Part shown: piece by piece, positions 61,671 to 64,000 of the stretch
Numbering within the stretch: the stretch's first letter is position 1
How the letters are laid out: every line of letters starts with the position of its first letter
Source: Polaromonas sp. A23
GTDB taxonomy: Bacteria; Pseudomonadota; Gammaproteobacteria; Burkholderiales; Burkholderiaceae_C
Direction: 5' to 3'
NCBI RefSeq assembly: GCF_002001015.1
Contig: NZ_MUNO01000005.1
Span: 62,001-126,000 of the forward strand
Length of the DNA: 64,000 nt
Notes under the pieces: generated by a model
What the model saw: the letters and a program-made list of their open reading frames with translations, nothing else
Database searches by the model: none
What the model was told of the DNA's origin: nothing
Made by a program: the position numbers and the translations under genes

Positions 61671-62213
61671 TTAACGCTTTTTCGAAGCTGTCTTCGAAGC
61701 GTTCACGGCAGTCGCGGTCACTGCGGTGATGTTGGCTTCGGCCATGTCGCTGGCTTGCTTGACGGCTTTCTGGACCGACTCGAAAGCGTTGTTGGCAGCG
61801 GCGACGGCGCTTTTCATGACGGCAACAGCGGTTTCGGAACCGGCTGGTGCGTTTTTGGCGGCGCTGTCAACCAGGCCCATGAACTTGGCTTGGACTTCAG
61901 CAGCCTGGCCTTCAAATGCCTTGCCGACTTCAGCACCGGTACCGGTGGCGATGTCGTACAGGTGACGGCTGTAAGCGGCTGTTTTTTCAGCCAGGGGCTG
62001 CATCAGGCTCGCTTGCAGGGCCAGCAGTTCTTGTGCGTCTTTGGCACCCAGAACGGATTGGGTGTGGTTGGCGGTTTCAGCCAGGGCAGCCTTGGAGGCC
62101 TGCACATTCAGTTCAACCAGTTTCTCAACGCCTTCGAAGGCTTTGCTGGTCAGACCAAACAGGGTTTCGACGTTTGCTTTGTGGGAAGCCATAACTTGTT
62201 CAGCGGTCAACAT
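61671..62213 (-). CDS. phaP: Phasin (PHA granule-associated protein)
   Basis: A 180-residue phasin that coats polyhydroxyalkanoate granules. It is Ala-rich and amphipathic-helical; the family start [20 protein letters not shown] and the core [20 protein letters not shown] are present, and it ends in [11 protein letters not shown] 62213 has GGAGA seven bases upstream, better than the TTG six bases earlier. It indicates a PHA-storing cell. Two palindromes of the PhaR type lie in its promoter. Confidence 0.94.
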   Translation of the reverse strand: MLTAEQVMASHKANVETLFGLTSKAFEGVEKLVELNVQASKAALAETANHTQSVLGAKDAQELLALQASLMQPLAEKTAAYSRHLYDIATGTGAEVGKAFEGQAAEVQAKFMGLVDSAAKNAPAGSETAVAVMKSAVAAANNAFESVQKAVKQASDMAEANITAVTATAVNASKTASKKR

Positions 62214-62289
62214 ATTCAAATCTCCAATATAGGTGGGTTAAAACTCAAGTAGTTGCTCTGCTGGACAATCTGCTGGCCTTCTCTGGCGA

Positions 62290-62363
62290 TTGCTGCACTG
62301 CAACATAACTGAAGTATAGGGATAACCCGGGAGATTGCAAGCGCTTTTTGCTGCAGTGCAGCA
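62290..62363 (-). promoter_or_regulatory. Phasin promoter with PhaR-like operators
   Basis: On the minus strand TTGCAA (62335-62340) and TATACT (62313-62318) form a -35/-10 pair at 16-base spacing. Two palindromes bracket them: TGCTGCA-G-TGCAGCA (perfect, 62349-62363) and TGCTGCA-C-TGCAACA (one mismatch, 62291-62305). PhaR repressors of PHA genes bind TGC-rich palindromes such as CTGC-N3-GCAG, so PhaR control is the simplest reading. Confidence 0.6.
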
Positions 62364-62423
62364 TTTTAGGGTTGAAGCCCTAGGAGCCTTGGCGTGCGAC
62401 AGCAAGGCCCCCGGACAATCTGG

Positions 62424-63554
62424 TCAGTAGCGGAGCTGCCCTTCGTTGTCGATGATCGCCATTTCCACATAGGACGAGCCGTTGTGGGATTGCGGCGAGT
62501 ATTTCGCGACAAACCGCCCGAAACTTATTTCCCCTGCCGCTTCCATGGCCTTGATGAAGGACTCGGTGGTCAATGAACGTCCCGCCCTGCGCAGCCCCTC
62601 AACCAGCAGCTTGGCATGCACAAATCCCTCGAATTGCGAGGCGGAGGGCTTGGCGCCCGGTGTTGTTTCGCGGAGCAGTTTCAGGTATTCGGCCACCACG
62701 GGGATGGTCGCGTTGCGCAGCGACGGCATGATTTGCGTCAAGACGATCCCGCGCGCCTGTTCTTTAAGCTCGCGGTTGATGACATCCAGGCTCGCCACTG
62801 AAAACCCGTAAAAATTAGGTTTGATGGAAGTCTGCTGGACCGCTTTGATGTAGCTGGTGAACGTCGTTCCTGCCGTGCCCAGGATCACGGCCTGTGGCTG
62901 AGCCTTCTCGGTGGCGGCGGCAGCAGCAGCAAAGTCCGGCTTGGCTGGATCGATCTTTGTTTCAACCACGAAGGTGATTTTTTCGAGGGTTGCGGCCAGG
63001 CGCAATTCGGCGAGAAGGGTTTTGCCAAGTCCGTCGTCTTGGTAGAACACTGCAATGCGCGAAATGCCCATCTGTTTCAACTGCGAAAGAATGCGCCGCG
63101 CTTCATTGGCGTAGCTGGCCCGCACGTGGAAGAGGTAGGGATTGAACTTGTCCCTGAACGCTGAAGCCCCCGTCACCGGGCCGAAGGCGATGGTCCGGGT
63201 TTCTTCCAGCAGCGGCAGGATGGCACCGGTTTGTGCGGTGCCGGTGCTGTTGTAGATTATGAAGACGTTGTCTTCCTCTATCAGCTTTCGGGTGTTTTCA
63301 ACGGCGCGTTTGACGTCAAAAGCGTCGTCGAGCGTGACGTAGCTGATCTTGCGGCCATGCACGCCGCCTGCGGCATTGACCGCATCGAAGTACAGCCGTG
63401 AGCCCACGCCGTAGTCCTTGGTCTGCGGCCCCAGCGGACCGCTGAGAACGGCCGAGGCGCCGAGCCGGATTTCGATTGGGGTGACGCCCTTGTCACTTGC
63501 AAGTGCATGAGCGCCGGTGGTGAGCATCAGTGCAATGAAGATGGAACGAAACAT
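62424..63554 (-). CDS. ABC transporter substrate-binding protein, LivK type (orphan)
   Basis: A 376-residue periplasmic receptor of the branched-chain amino-acid type. The signal peptide is FRSIFIALMLTTGAHALASD; the mature protein has IEIRLGASAVLSGPLGPQTK, GVGSRLYFDAVNAAGGVHGR and IAVFYQDDGLGKTLLAEL, hallmark parts of the fold. The end, IIDNEGQLRY, parallels the receptor at 17614-18756. No transporter genes are adjacent in the window. Ligand unknown. Confidence 0.9.
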   Translation of the reverse strand: MFRSIFIALMLTTGAHALASDKGVTPIEIRLGASAVLSGPLGPQTKDYGVGSRLYFDAVNAAGGVHGRKISYVTLDDAFDVKRAVENTRKLIEEDNVFIIYNSTGTAQTGAILPLLEETRTIAFGPVTGASAFRDKFNPYLFHVRASYANEARRILSQLKQMGISRIAVFYQDDGLGKTLLAELRLAATLEKITFVVETKIDPAKPDFAAAAAATEKAQPQAVILGTAGTTFTSYIKAVQQTSIKPNFYGFSVASLDVINRELKEQARGIVLTQIMPSLRNATIPVVAEYLKLLRETTPGAKPSASQFEGFVHAKLLVEGLRRAGRSLTTESFIKAMEAAGEISFGRFVAKYSPQSHNGSSYVEMAIIDNEGQLRY

Positions 63555-63626
63555 GTTTGTCTCCTTGGGAACGTTTGCCGTGTCTTGGCTGGTGTCTTAT
63601 CTGTTATCTCTGCTGCCGAATTTCAT

Positions 63627-63998
63627 CTAAGCGTCGTTGCCTGCATGGCTTTTCCCATGACCGCGGTGATCCAGTCCTGACGCCAGACCCTGCGGCAGCA
63701 CGTCCCGAAACAGGCTGGTGAGCTGCAGCAGCTTTTTGACTGCGCGCTCCTCGCCGTGGACGCTTGCCAGAACTGCCATCAAATCGCCTCGCAGCGCCCA
63801 CAGGCCTTGCGCATCTTCCGCATGGTGGATGCGCCTTTCGAGCCGGTGTTGCCTGTCACCGCTGCTGCTGCCGTCGTCAAGGGCTGCGAGCATCGAGGAG
63901 CGTATTTTTTCAATCGTGACCGCTTGTTCTGCATCCCCGAGCCGGGGTGACTTCAGGCCTTGCGCACGGGCTGTGGGGTTTGGTGTAAGCCAGGACAT
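63627..63998 (-). CDS. Hypothetical protein, near the window edge
   Basis: A 123-residue reading frame whose ATG (63996-63998) lies two bases from the window end. It is rich in charged residues: IEKIRSSMLAALDDGSSSGD, RQHRLERRIHHAEDAQGLWA, LRGDLMAVLASVHGEERAVK, then a Gly/His-rich tail. No family is recognised, nor any signal peptide. It is the only sensible frame here and lies 72 bases upstream of the receptor gene on the same strand. Its start may lie outside the window. Confidence 0.55.
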   Translation of the reverse strand: MSWLTPNPTARAQGLKSPRLGDAEQAVTIEKIRSSMLAALDDGSSSGDRQHRLERRIHHAEDAQGLWALRGDLMAVLASVHGEERAVKKLLQLTSLFRDVLPQGLASGLDHRGHGKSHAGNDA

Positions 63999-64000
63999 GG

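Overview
This window looks like a chromosomal segment of a GC-rich betaproteobacterium of the Comamonadaceae, in the Polaromonas/Rhodoferax/Variovorax neighbourhood. The grounds are gene content (a pmd-type protocatechuate 4,5-cleavage operon, Bug and TRAP solute receptors, a phasin, a KPA-rich RpoD) and many copies of a short dispersed element around GCTA...TAGCTGCTTGCGCCCGTATT. No rRNA, tRNA, CRISPR array or intact insertion sequence was seen.

Region 1 (about 1-13 kb) is a defence and toxin-antitoxin island. A five-gene type I restriction-modification cassette reads hsdM - small ORF - hsdS - SIR2-domain gene - hsdR, followed by a GIY-YIG nuclease with a RAMA-like C-terminus. The SIR2 gene overlaps hsdS and sits between hsdS and hsdR, the slot held by the PrrC anticodon nuclease in the E. 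coli prr cassette, so it may be an NAD-depleting back-up for the restriction system. Scars of other type I systems lie on both sides. Then come vapBC, an ORF6N-domain gene behind a near-perfect LexA box, an AbiEi/AbiEii pair behind a TGGACA operator, and a MazG-like pyrophosphohydrolase.

Region 2 (about 13-43 kb) is for aromatic catabolism and uptake. It holds a MetE-like enzyme, a vanillate-demethylase-type oxygenase/reductase pair with a GntR regulator, a TRAP transporter, orphan solute receptors and a LysR regulator divergent from the operon [ModA-like]-pmdE-pmdF-pmdD-[tannase/feruloyl esterase]-pmdA-pmdB-pmdC. Together these would convert protocatechuate to pyruvate and oxaloacetate; no oxalomesaconate tautomerase is seen. 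A P450-ferredoxin-ferredoxin reductase module with an AraC regulator is flanked by two direct copies of the 3' end of a LysR gene. That LysR gene is divergent from a second ligAB-like dioxygenase pair.

Region 3 (about 43-64 kb) holds housekeeping and mixed genes: rpoD and dnaG, an acyl-CoA synthetase, a YihY membrane protein, a module of a cyclase/ATPase/TPR protein with a membrane protein and an MpaB-like protein, a truncated Crp-family gene, gamma-glutamyltransferase, an SDR, an iron receptor, a patatin lipoprotein, a phasin with PhaR-like operators, and another amino-acid-type receptor.

The dispersed element occurs about 15 times. In eleven cases it lies just 3' of a gene in the sense direction and resembles an intrinsic terminator. 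In two cases it is read as protein: in the linker of DnaG and at the N-terminus of the GntR regulator.
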